DNA of 23,470 nt, from NCBI GenBank assembly GCA_016782825.1, contig JADHXT010000010.1, positions 1 through 23,470 of the forward strand, given 5' to 3'. A model generated the notes under the pieces. That model had not been told where the DNA came from, ran no database searches, and saw only the letters and a list, made by a program, of their open reading frames with translations. The DNA is from Candidatus Brocadiia bacterium. Its GTDB lineage: Bacteria > Planctomycetota > PUPC01 > DSUN01. Both the position numbers and the translations under genes were made by a program. Below are positions 16,871-23,470 of the stretch, piece by piece; the first letter of the stretch is position 1; each line of letters begins with the position of its first letter.

Positions 16871-17869
16871 GTGATCACGCGACACATCATCCCGGCGCTC
16901 CTCTCGGCCCTGCTGGCCATGGGCGCCGCGGGCAGCGCCCGTGCGGCCGCCGAAACCAAGGTGACCCCCGAGATCGAGCGCGCCGTCACCCGCGGCCTCG
17001 ACTACCTGGCCCGCACCCAGAAGCCCGATGGCTCGTGGGAAGGCTCGTATGGCAACGTGAGCGGCGTGGTGGGCCTCGCCATGCTCGCGTTCCTCGCCCA
17101 CGGCGAGCAGCCTGACGAGGGCAAGTATGGCCACGTGATCCGCCGCTGCGTGGACTACATCATCAAGAACCAGCAGTCCAACGGGCTCCTCGCCACCGGC
17201 AGCAGCCCCATGTACAGCCACGGCTTCGCCACGCTGGCCCTCGGCGAGGTGTATGGCATGATCGACGACCCCCGCGTGGGGCCGGCCCTTCAGAAGGCCA
17301 CCGGTCTCACCGTCAGCTCGCAAAACGCCCTCGGCGGCTGGCGCTACAGCGTGGGCTCCAGCGACGCCGACACCACCGTGAGCGGCGCCCAGATGCTCGG
17401 CCTGCGCGCCGCCGCCAGTGCCGGCATCGAGGTGCCCATCTCCGCCATCCAGCGCGGCGTGAAGTACTACATGAGCTGCTTCTGCCCTGGCGGCGGCTTC
17501 GGCTACACCGGCCCCAGCGGCCCCAGCATGCCCCGCGCCGGCATCGGCCTGCTCGTGCTGAGCCTCTCCGGCGCCTACCGGGCGCCGCAGGCCAAAGCCA
17601 CGGCTGACTTCATCCTCAATGGCGGCGGCACGAGCGGCTACAGCGGCTACTTCTACTACCAATGCTACTACTGCTCGCAGGCCATGTACCAGGCCGGCGG
17701 CAAATACTGGCGGCACTGGAATCAAACGATGACCCCGGCCCTCATCTCCCTGCAGCAGCCCGACGGCTCGTGGCCGAGCGGCGGCAGCGGCGGCGTGGTG
17801 TGCAACACCGCCTTCGCCCTGCTTTCGCTGGAGGTCAACTACAACCTGTTGCCCATCTACCAGCGCTGA
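16871..17869 (+). CDS. Secreted alpha-toroid (prenyltransferase/squalene-cyclase-like) protein
   Basis: The 332-residue protein has a signal peptide (1 to about 26, ending SARAAA). Its repeats resemble the prenyltransferase and squalene-hopene cyclase alpha/alpha toroid, including QKPDGSWEG (50-58), ALGGWRYS (153-160), GGFGYTG and QPDGSWPSG (296-304). DADTT at 166-169 recalls the cyclase DxDD acid motif only loosely. CxC (203, 205) and CxxC (265, 268) could bind metal or form disulfides. Related secreted proteins are common in planctomycetes, and no terpenoid gene is nearby, so a binding or scaffold role seems more likely than cyclisation. The GTG at 16871 follows the previous stop by 23 bases, with GAAAGGG upstream. 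Confidence 0.82.
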   Translation: MITRHIIPALLSALLAMGAAGSARAAAETKVTPEIERAVTRGLDYLARTQKPDGSWEGSYGNVSGVVGLAMLAFLAHGEQPDEGKYGHVIRRCVDYIIKNQQSNGLLATGSSPMYSHGFATLALGEVYGMIDDPRVGPALQKATGLTVSSQNALGGWRYSVGSSDADTTVSGAQMLGLRAAASAGIEVPISAIQRGVKYYMSCFCPGGGFGYTGPSGPSMPRAGIGLLVLSLSGAYRAPQAKATADFILNGGGTSGYSGYFYYQCYYCSQAMYQAGGKYWRHWNQTMTPALISLQQPDGSWPSGGSGGVVCNTAFALLSLEVNYNLLPIYQR

Positions 17870-17925
17870 GCGGCACCGAGAACGACCGCGACACACGCAC
17901 CGCCCATCGAGGAGGCACCCAACCG

Positions 17926-19500
17926 ATGAATGTCACCCACACCGCCCGCCGGCTCGTGCTGGTTGCTGCTTGCACCCTGGCTGCTCTCGCCCCGCTGGCT
18001 TCTCCAGCGGCTGAGGCCAAGAAAGAGGCCGCCGTGGCCGCCGAGAAGGCCAAGGCCGAGGCGGAGAAGAAAGCGGCCGAGGAGATGGCCAGAAAAGAGG
18101 CCGCACTGGCCGCGGAGAAAGCCAAAGCCGAGGAAGCCAAGCGGCGCGTGCTGCTTCAGGTGAGAGACGCCAAAGCCGCTCGCGCGGCGATTCGCATCGA
18201 GGCCGCGCCCGCCGGCCGCAAGATTTTCGTCCCGCAGCCCAAAGGCACCGGCGAAACGCTTGACGACTCGGCCAAGGACGGCAAGAAGCCCGAGGGCGAC
18301 ACGGTGACCACCATCCGTGGCGACCGCGTGGTCGGCAAAGTGATGTCCATCGACGCCGGCGGCAAGCTGCGCCTCACCGCGCCCCACTTCGAGGGCGAGG
18401 TGGTCGTCCTGGCCTCCGCGCTCGAGCGGGTGGACCTCCACGTCACGGAAAGCGCCTCGGGCGGCGACGAAGTGGCCCTCACCAACGGCGACCGCGTGCT
18501 CGGCGAGGTGGTGGGCATCACCCCCGAGCACGTCATCATCGAGAGCAAGGCCACCGGCCCCGTCAAGATCTCCCGCAAGGTGATCGAGACCATCGCCTTC
18601 GCCCAGGGCCGCACGATGCTGCTCGAGAGCCACTTCGCGAGCGGCCGCATGGCGCCCTGGACGGCGAAGGGCAGCGGCTGGTCGGTGAGCGGCGGCGCCC
18701 TCCAGTGCAGCTCGAGCGGCAGCCGGCAGACCATCCACGCCCCGTTCGAGCAGAGCGAAGCCGTCACCATGATAGCCCACGTGGAGGCCACCAGCGGGCG
18801 CTACCTCAACTGCGAGCTCATCCTCTTCGCCGAACGCGCCGATGGCTCCTACGGCCACAACAGCGTGGTCGCCCGCTTCTACAGCAGCCAGTTCTACCTC
18901 ATGTACGCCCGCAACGGTGGCACCAATTCGGTGATCAACCGCTCGGTGAACACCGTGATGCGCAATGGCGTGGTGCGGCTGGCCTACGACCCGGCCACCT
19001 CGAAGGCCCGCGTGTGGATCGACTCGCGCGACCTCGGCGAATACACCATCCCACACAAGATCACCGCAGGCAAGTTCGTCATGTTCGGCTCGCGCTACCC
19101 GTGCCGCGTCACCCAGATGCGGGTGGTGCGGGGCATCGTGGGACCAACGAGCACCGACGAGAAGAGCGAGAACAAGACCCACATCATCCGCTTCGGCAAC
19201 AAAGACCGCGTGGCCGCCGAAGAAGTGACGCTGGCCGACGCCAAGCTGCGGCTCAAGACGTCGTTCGGCGAGATCGCCTCGGATGTGGACAAGGTGCAGA
19301 GCATCGCCTTCCGCTCCACGGGCATCGAGAAGCCGCGCCGCCACAAGGGTGACGTGTACGTGGAGACCGCGGACAGTCGCTTCACACTCCAGTTCGAGAG
19401 CCTTTCGCCCGAGCACCTTGTCGGCAAGTCGGCCTACCTCGGCCAGGTGAAGATCCGCCGGAGCGCCCTCAAGCGGATTCGCTTCAACATCTACAAGTGA
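17926..19500 (+). CDS. Secreted protein: small beta-barrel repeats around a LamG-like domain
   Basis: The 524-residue protein begins with a signal peptide (1-29), followed by an Ala/Lys/Glu-rich helix (about 30-90) made of two near copies of an AAEKAKAEE-type unit. Two small beta-barrel repeats of the form NGDRVLGEVVGI...VKISRKVIETIAF come next (about 127-171 and 186-225). A concanavalin/LamG-like beta-sandwich follows (about 229-402), and two more barrel repeats close the protein (about 419-461 and 474-521). No catalytic motif is recognised; sugar or protein binding outside the inner membrane is plausible. The ATG at 17926 has AGGAGG ten bases upstream. The spacer to the previous gene is 56 bases, the largest in the operon, so an internal promoter is possible but not seen. 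I know no gene name. Confidence 0.8.
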   Translation: MNVTHTARRLVLVAACTLAALAPLASPAAEAKKEAAVAAEKAKAEAEKKAAEEMARKEAALAAEKAKAEEAKRRVLLQVRDAKAARAAIRIEAAPAGRKIFVPQPKGTGETLDDSAKDGKKPEGDTVTTIRGDRVVGKVMSIDAGGKLRLTAPHFEGEVVVLASALERVDLHVTESASGGDEVALTNGDRVLGEVVGITPEHVIIESKATGPVKISRKVIETIAFAQGRTMLLESHFASGRMAPWTAKGSGWSVSGGALQCSSSGSRQTIHAPFEQSEAVTMIAHVEATSGRYLNCELILFAERADGSYGHNSVVARFYSSQFYLMYARNGGTNSVINRSVNTVMRNGVVRLAYDPATSKARVWIDSRDLGEYTIPHKITAGKFVMFGSRYPCRVTQMRVVRGIVGPTSTDEKSENKTHIIRFGNKDRVAAEEVTLADAKLRLKTSFGEIASDVDKVQSIAFRSTGIEKPRRHKGDVYVETADSRFTLQFESLSPEHLVGKSAYLGQVKIRRSALKRIRFNIYK

Positions 19501-19541
19501 GCCCGCGCCCCGAGCCGGGCCAACCAGAAGAAGTCCGTTGC

Positions 19542-21032
19542 ATGCGAGCCTCCTTCCTCGTGTTCTGCGCCGCTGTCGTGCTGGCTGCCGCCGGCACCGC
19601 GCGGGCGGCGGAGCCCCCAGGCGCCGCGTGTACCCTGGTGCTGGGCAACTCCGATCAGATGAGCGGCCGCCTGGCCGGCTTGGCCGAGGGCCGCCTGGCC
19701 TTCTACCCCGCCGTGGCACCCACCACCCGCATGGCCATCGACGTGGAGAAGGTCGAGCGCCTCATCCTGCGCGAGCCGCCGAAGGACGCCAAGCTCTCCA
19801 CCGGCCATACCCGCCGTGCGCAGCACCTCACACTGCGCGACGGCTCCGTGCTCTACGGCTGCTTCGTGCGGCTCACCGCCAAGGCCGTGGAGTTCGACCT
19901 CGAAGGCACCGGCCCGCTCGCCTTCCCCCGCACGGTGGTCGACCGCCTGGCCGTGGGCGCCGGCGCACCCGCCGCACGCAGTGCCCCCACGCAGCACGTC
20001 GTGACCCTGAAGTCGGGCGCCCTGCTCGTGGGCGGCCTCGAGCAGGAGGAGGGGGGCGTGCTGGTGCTCGAGGGCGGCGCCGTGGAGGCCCGCTTCCGCT
20101 ACGCCGCCGTGGCGGCCATCACCTTCCCCCATCCCGCGCCGTCTGCCTCCGCAAGCCCGGCCACCGAGGGCGTGGCCCTCGATGCCGAGGAGCCCGACGA
20201 AGACGCGGGCCTCCCCGCGACGCCTCCGCAGCCCGACGCGCCGCCTGCCGCGCTGCGCTCCATCGTGAGCACCTTGCGCGGCACGCGCCTCACCGGCAGC
20301 CAGCCGGCTATCGAGGGCACGCGGATGGCCATCACCCTGGCCGGCGGCCACCGCGTGCGGCTCCCCCTCGACCAGGTGCTCGACGTGGCGTTCACCCGCA
20401 CGGGCAACGCCTCGCTGCGCCGCATCGTGCTCGTGTGGGGCGCCAACGCCGACCGCAGCGAGGAGCTTCCCCGCACGCTGGCCGTGCTCAAGGAGCAGCT
20501 CGGCGGCGGCTGGAGCGTGGTCGAGAATCTCAGCAGCACCTTCGACGGGGAGTTCCGCAGCGAGCTGGCGCGGGCCGGCGTGCTGCTCATCCCCGAGATG
20601 GAGGCCTGGGGCTCGGCCCATGGCGTCAACGACCTGGGCGCCCGGCTCAAGCCGCTGGCCGAGGGCTTCCTCCGCCGCGGCGGCAACATCGTGCTCCTGG
20701 GCATCACCAGCAGCCAGGTGAGCTTCCTGCGCGAGGCGGGCCTGCTCCAGGTGGCACAGAGCAACAGCAGCAGCGGCTCGGAAGTGAAGTTTACCCCTGA
20801 CGGGCAGCGCATCGCCCGCGGCGTGGGCGACGCCTTCCGCACCACCAACTCCACCCAGTTCTATCGCATCGAGCCGGGCAGCGGCGCCGTGGCCCTCGCC
20901 GGCACCGACGCCAGCTCGCCCGTCATTGCCCGGCGCGTGGGCCTCGGCTGGGTGATCCTGATCGGCATGGACTACTACGAGGCTAACGAGCAGACCAAGA
21001 AGCTGCTCGCCAACGCCGTCACCTACCGCTGA
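19542..21032 (+). CDS. Secreted protein: small beta-barrel repeats plus GATase-like domain
   Basis: The 496-residue protein has a signal peptide (1-22, ending TARAAE). At least three, perhaps four, beta-barrel repeats resemble those of the preceding protein (about 30-78, 94-138, 151-196 and 238-287), with an acidic Pro/Ala linker at about 199-236. The C-terminal 200 residues (from RRIVLVWGANADRSEELPR) look like a ThuA/class I glutamine-amidotransferase-like fold, including LRRGGNIVLLGITS. No catalytic Cys is seen there. I chose the ATG at 19542 because it starts directly at the signal peptide; a GTG at 19497 overlapping the previous stop would add 15 polar residues. Probable partner of its neighbour; no known function. 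Confidence 0.78.
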   Translation: MRASFLVFCAAVVLAAAGTARAAEPPGAACTLVLGNSDQMSGRLAGLAEGRLAFYPAVAPTTRMAIDVEKVERLILREPPKDAKLSTGHTRRAQHLTLRDGSVLYGCFVRLTAKAVEFDLEGTGPLAFPRTVVDRLAVGAGAPAARSAPTQHVVTLKSGALLVGGLEQEEGGVLVLEGGAVEARFRYAAVAAITFPHPAPSASASPATEGVALDAEEPDEDAGLPATPPQPDAPPAALRSIVSTLRGTRLTGSQPAIEGTRMAITLAGGHRVRLPLDQVLDVAFTRTGNASLRRIVLVWGANADRSEELPRTLAVLKEQLGGGWSVVENLSSTFDGEFRSELARAGVLLIPEMEAWGSAHGVNDLGARLKPLAEGFLRRGGNIVLLGITSSQVSFLREAGLLQVAQSNSSSGSEVKFTPDGQRIARGVGDAFRTTNSTQFYRIEPGSGAVALAGTDASSPVIARRVGLGWVILIGMDYYEANEQTKKLLANAVTYR

Positions 21033-21063
21033 GCCCCTTCGGGCGGGAATCCTCGGAGCCCCT

Positions 21064-22269
21064 ATGAACCCTGTCGTACTATGTATGCCCCTGTTCCTGG
21101 CTGCCGCACCCCCGGTTGCCGCGCCCGTCGAGGGCGTGCCGTTGGGCAAGATCATCGCCGGCCTCGTGGACGACCTCGGCGCCGAGCGCTACGACGTGCG
21201 CGAGCGCGCCAGCATGGCCCTGCGCCGCGTCGGCCTGCCGGCCCTGGCCGCGCTCGAGAAGGCCGCCGAGAGCGACGACCCGGAGATCCGCGTGCGCGCC
21301 CGTCAGATCCTGGGCGACGTGCGGCTCGGCATCAGCCCCGACTGGCCCGCCGAGATCGCTCTCCTCGTGCGCCACTACGAGCGGCTCAACGACGGCGAGC
21401 GCCACCAAGCCCTCCAGCGCCTTACCGCTGCCGTCGGAGACAAGGCCGTGCCGTTCCTCGTCCTGCGACTCGGCAAGGGCAGCAGCCGTGAGGCCAACAC
21501 CGCGCTCCAGCACCTCTACGGCCTGAACAAGGAGGCCGCGTGGAAGCAGGTCATCCGCCTCCTCCCCGAGCCCGAGACCGACGGCGAGACCCGCGCCCTC
21601 GCCTGGGCGCGCGCCCAGAGCGGCCAGGCCATCGAAGCCCTCGAACTCCTCGCGCGCAGCGAGATCAAGGACACCACACACAACAAGGCCATCGAGGCGG
21701 GCGTCGAGAAGATCAGGCTGCTGCTCGTGGCTCACGATGCCGACGGCCTCAAGCAGGCGGCCACGCTGGCCGAGCGATTCGCCCGCGTGGCGCCCACCGA
21801 CGCGCGCTTCCTCTACCTGCGTGCCGAGGCCCTCGCGGCGCTCGACAAGGACGCCGCCGCGGCCCTCCGCAAGCAGGCCCTCGCGCTCAACCCCGACGCC
21901 GAAGCCCCCCACTACACGGCAGGCGAGATGCTCGGCAAGCTCGGGCGCCGGCGCCTGGCCGCCGCCGAGTGGCAGCGCATCCTCGACATCGACCCCAAGG
22001 ACGGCGTCTACGACATCAACGCCTGCCTCCGCCTCAGCTCCATCCACGCCGCCACGGGCCGCTTCGAGAGCGCCGCGCAGTACCTGGAGAAAGCCTTCGA
22101 ACTCTACACCAAGGCCAAGCAGGCCAGCGGCAGCGGCATGGGCATCGTGGGCGGCACCGTCGAGAGCATTCAGGTGGAGATCAGGCGCCTGCGCGAGAAG
22201 GCCGCCCGCACTCCTGCGCCGCCCGACGCCAAGCCGTCGCCCACCCCCGCCCCCAAGCCGGCGCGCTGA
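21064..22269 (+). CDS. Secreted HEAT/TPR repeat protein
   Basis: The 401-residue protein has a short hydrophobic N-terminus (about 1-19) that probably acts as a signal peptide. A HEAT-like segment (about 25-90, with ERYDVRERASMALRRVG and DDPEIRVRARQILGDV) comes next. TPR-like helical pairs follow (about 215-350, including LYLRAEALAALDKDAAAALRKQALALNPDAEAPHYTAGEMLGKLG). The C-terminus is Pro/Lys/Ala-rich. These repeats mediate protein contacts, so it is likely the scaffold or adaptor that closes the operon. GGAG lies five bases before the ATG, and the upstream stop is 31 bases away. The last gene of the run, followed by hairpins. Confidence 0.82.
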   Translation: MNPVVLCMPLFLAAAPPVAAPVEGVPLGKIIAGLVDDLGAERYDVRERASMALRRVGLPALAALEKAAESDDPEIRVRARQILGDVRLGISPDWPAEIALLVRHYERLNDGERHQALQRLTAAVGDKAVPFLVLRLGKGSSREANTALQHLYGLNKEAAWKQVIRLLPEPETDGETRALAWARAQSGQAIEALELLARSEIKDTTHNKAIEAGVEKIRLLLVAHDADGLKQAATLAERFARVAPTDARFLYLRAEALAALDKDAAAALRKQALALNPDAEAPHYTAGEMLGKLGRRRLAAAEWQRILDIDPKDGVYDINACLRLSSIHAATGRFESAAQYLEKAFELYTKAKQASGSGMGIVGGTVESIQVEIRRLREKAARTPAPPDAKPSPTPAPKPAR

Positions 22270-22283
22270 CAGGCACCCGTCAC

Positions 22284-22303
22284 CGCCGCGGAAAGACGCG
22301 GCG
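22284..22303 (+). terminator. Hairpin after the operon's last gene
   Basis: CGCCGCG (22284-22290) pairs perfectly with CGCGGCG (22297-22303) around a GAAAGA loop, 14 bases after the last stop codon. No U-run follows, so it may be a transcript-end stabiliser or a factor-dependent stop rather than a classical terminator. Confidence 0.45.
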
Positions 22304-22370
22304 TGGGGACACACCGCCCACCAAGAGGCGTGGTTTCGCATTCCGGCTTTCGGGGGTCGGGGGCAAGAGA

Positions 22371-22441
22371 AGACCGCGTGAACGCGGGACTCCGAACGCG
22401 CGTGCTCTGGCCTTGCTGGGAGTCCCGCCTTCAGGCGGTCT
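22371..22441. repeat. Inverted pair of REP-like elements
   Basis: Arms at 22371-22393 and 22419-22441 are inverted copies separated by 25 bases. Each arm also holds its own small hairpin, CCGCG-TGAA-CGCGG on the left and CCGCC-TTCA-GGCGG on the right. The arms differ at only two positions, and these are the two partners of one stem base pair. This is the arrangement of REPIN/BIME elements. It lies between convergent genes, a usual site for such repeats. Confidence 0.75.
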
Positions 22442-22445
22442 GTGT

Positions 22446-22469
22446 GGGCGGGATGTCCCCATCCCGCCC
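22446..22469. terminator. Strong hairpin between convergent genes
   Basis: GGGCGGGATG (22446-22455) pairs perfectly with CATCCCGCCC (22460-22469) around a TCCC loop. A smaller CCCC-TTCG-GGGG hairpin overlaps its right edge (about 22467-22478). It ends 18 bases from the stop of the minus-strand gene, so it could serve both convergent transcripts. The absence of a U-run leaves a classical terminator unproven. Confidence 0.5.
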
Positions 22470-22487
22470 CTTCGGGGGGCTTCCTGC

Positions 22488-23420
22488 TCAGTGCATCTCG
22501 GCTTCCACCCGGCCCAGGCCGTGGCGGTAGTAGTGGAAGTGTACGTTGGGGTGGTCGGCGAGGAGCGACATGGGGGTGGAGCTGTCGGGAATCTTCTTCG
22601 CGATCATGAGGGCGGTGAGGCGCTGGCCGAAGGGGTTGTCGTGCGCGCCGGCCTGCCAGATGGAGACCTTCTCGGCCTTCCACGTCTCCACGGGGCCCAC
22701 GGTGGCGGCCTGGAGCGGCACGAGGGCCACCTGGCCGCCGCCGCTGGTGCGGGCGTTTTGGATGATGGTCATGGGGTGGAGGTCGGTGATGCGGGTCTTC
22801 AGCTTGCGGTATTCGGCGGGGGGCGGCGGGGCGTCCACGTAGTCGTCCTCGCGCTTGGGCGGGTCGTTGAAGGCCCAGTGCTTCACCTCGCCCTGGCCAC
22901 CCTGCATCACCATGCAGCGGATCGGGTCGTAGCTGGCGCTGTAGGCGTCGAGGTCGCCCGTGGGGAAGTGGAGGTGTTCGTCGGGCATGCGGAGCTTGGG
23001 GTCGATGCGGTGGAAGCACAGTGCGAGGTCGGCCTTGGCGAAGGAGAGCGGGTGGTCGATGGGCACGGGCACGCCGTTCTCGACCCACTCGTCCATGCCC
23101 CAGAAGTGGCCGTCGCGGACGTCGAGCTGGAGGTCGTTCACCAGGCGGGCCACGAGGGGGAGCTGCTCGGTGGGGCCGATGGGGCCGCAGATGCCGGCGG
23201 GGGCGTCGGCGGTGGACTGCCGCCAGGCGTTGATGTAGTCGAGGGCTTCGGCGCAGTAGAACTCTTCGAGGGTGTCGTAGAGGTGCACCTGGAAGCCGGG
23301 GCGCGAGAGGGCGGCCAGGTCGTCGGCATCCTTGATGAGCGGCACGTCGTTCAGGATGGCTGGGTCGAGCGTGGTGTAGTCCCACCATCCGGGCGCCACT
23401 TTGCTGATCGGTCGTGCCAT
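22488..23420 (-). CDS. NagB/glucosamine-6-phosphate deaminase-like protein
   Basis: The 310-residue cytoplasmic protein matches the glucosamine-6-phosphate isomerase/deaminase fold. CGPIGPTEQLPLV (78-90) fits the phosphate-binding loop, HFWGMDEWV (105-113) the conserved FNMDEY with Asp110-Glu111, and HPLSF (123-127) the HPxSY motif. GGQGEVKHWAFNDP (174-187) fits the catalytic GxDGHIAFNEP. There His181 is kept, but the Asp two residues before it is replaced by Val179 and the Glu before Pro by Asp186. Deaminase activity on glucosamine-6-phosphate is therefore doubtful; a related sugar-phosphate isomerase is possible. The ATG at 23420 has AAGGAG eight bases upstream. It converges on the MoxR operon; its own upstream region is cut by the window edge. 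Confidence 0.82.
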   Translation of the reverse strand: MARPISKVAPGWWDYTTLDPAILNDVPLIKDADDLAALSRPGFQVHLYDTLEEFYCAEALDYINAWRQSTADAPAGICGPIGPTEQLPLVARLVNDLQLDVRDGHFWGMDEWVENGVPVPIDHPLSFAKADLALCFHRIDPKLRMPDEHLHFPTGDLDAYSASYDPIRCMVMQGGQGEVKHWAFNDPPKREDDYVDAPPPPAEYRKLKTRITDLHPMTIIQNARTSGGGQVALVPLQAATVGPVETWKAEKVSIWQAGAHDNPFGQRLTALMIAKKIPDSSTPMSLLADHPNVHFHYYRHGLGRVEAEMH

Positions 23421-23470
23421 CGCTCTTTCTCCTTCAACACAAAAGTTTTCGCGGGGAGGGGGTGCGGGGG

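Noticed and set aside
16871..17869. Assignment as a true squalene-hopene cyclase or prenyltransferase
   Set aside because: The protein is about half the cyclase length, secreted, lacks an intact DxDD motif, and has no isoprenoid genes nearby.
21033..21044. GCCC-CTTC-GGGC hairpin between the GATase-like and HEAT/TPR genes as an operon terminator
   Set aside because: Only four base pairs, no U-run, and the next gene begins within 20 bases with its own ribosome binding site.

Overview
The window is GC-rich chromosomal DNA from a bacterium. It encodes a Tat-exported type I sulfatase, a creatininase-family hydrolase, a GH116/DUF608 glycosidase and a NagB-like protein. It also carries a long MoxR/DUF58/von Willebrand factor A operon whose tail encodes secreted repeat proteins. 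This mix, plus abundant hairpin-forming intergenic repeats, suggests the PVC superphylum, most likely Planctomycetota or a neighbouring lineage. That placement is an inference from gene content; the window has no rRNA or other phylogenetic marker. I saw no tRNA, rRNA, CRISPR array, transposase or phage gene.

Left part (1-6383), all genes on the minus strand. Read in the direction of transcription: GH116/DUF608 glycosidase (6383-3849), a repeat-bearing spacer, an antitoxin-like gene overlapping a PIN-domain toxin (3620-2996), a CopG-like small protein (2946-2719), a creatininase-family amidohydrolase (2687-1869) and a sulfatase (1804-422). The first 421 bases carry no credible gene but hold a long hairpin flanked by two copies of a 19-base repeat.

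Central part (6384-22269). A divergent intergenic region of about 400 bases holds a good sigma-70-type promoter at 6714-6742. It faces nine tightly spaced plus-strand genes that look like one operon of about 15.5 kb. These are a MoxR AAA+ ATPase, a DUF58 protein, two membrane-anchored VWA/GATase-like proteins, a very large DUF4175-like membrane and coiled-coil protein, a secreted alpha-toroid (prenyltransferase/squalene-cyclase-like) protein, two secreted proteins with small beta-barrel repeats (one with a central LamG-like domain, one ending in a GATase-like domain), and a secreted HEAT/TPR protein. The first five match the known MoxR-Bat arrangement. MoxR is expected to act as a chaperone-like ATPase on the VWA proteins at the membrane, and the secreted proteins may be the periplasmic side of the same apparatus. 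The role of the tail is not known to me.

Right part (22270-23470). A gene-free convergent spacer contains several strong hairpins, including an inverted pair of REP-like elements that differ only by a compensatory base pair. It is followed by a minus-strand NagB/glucosamine-6-phosphate-deaminase-like gene with an altered active-site motif.
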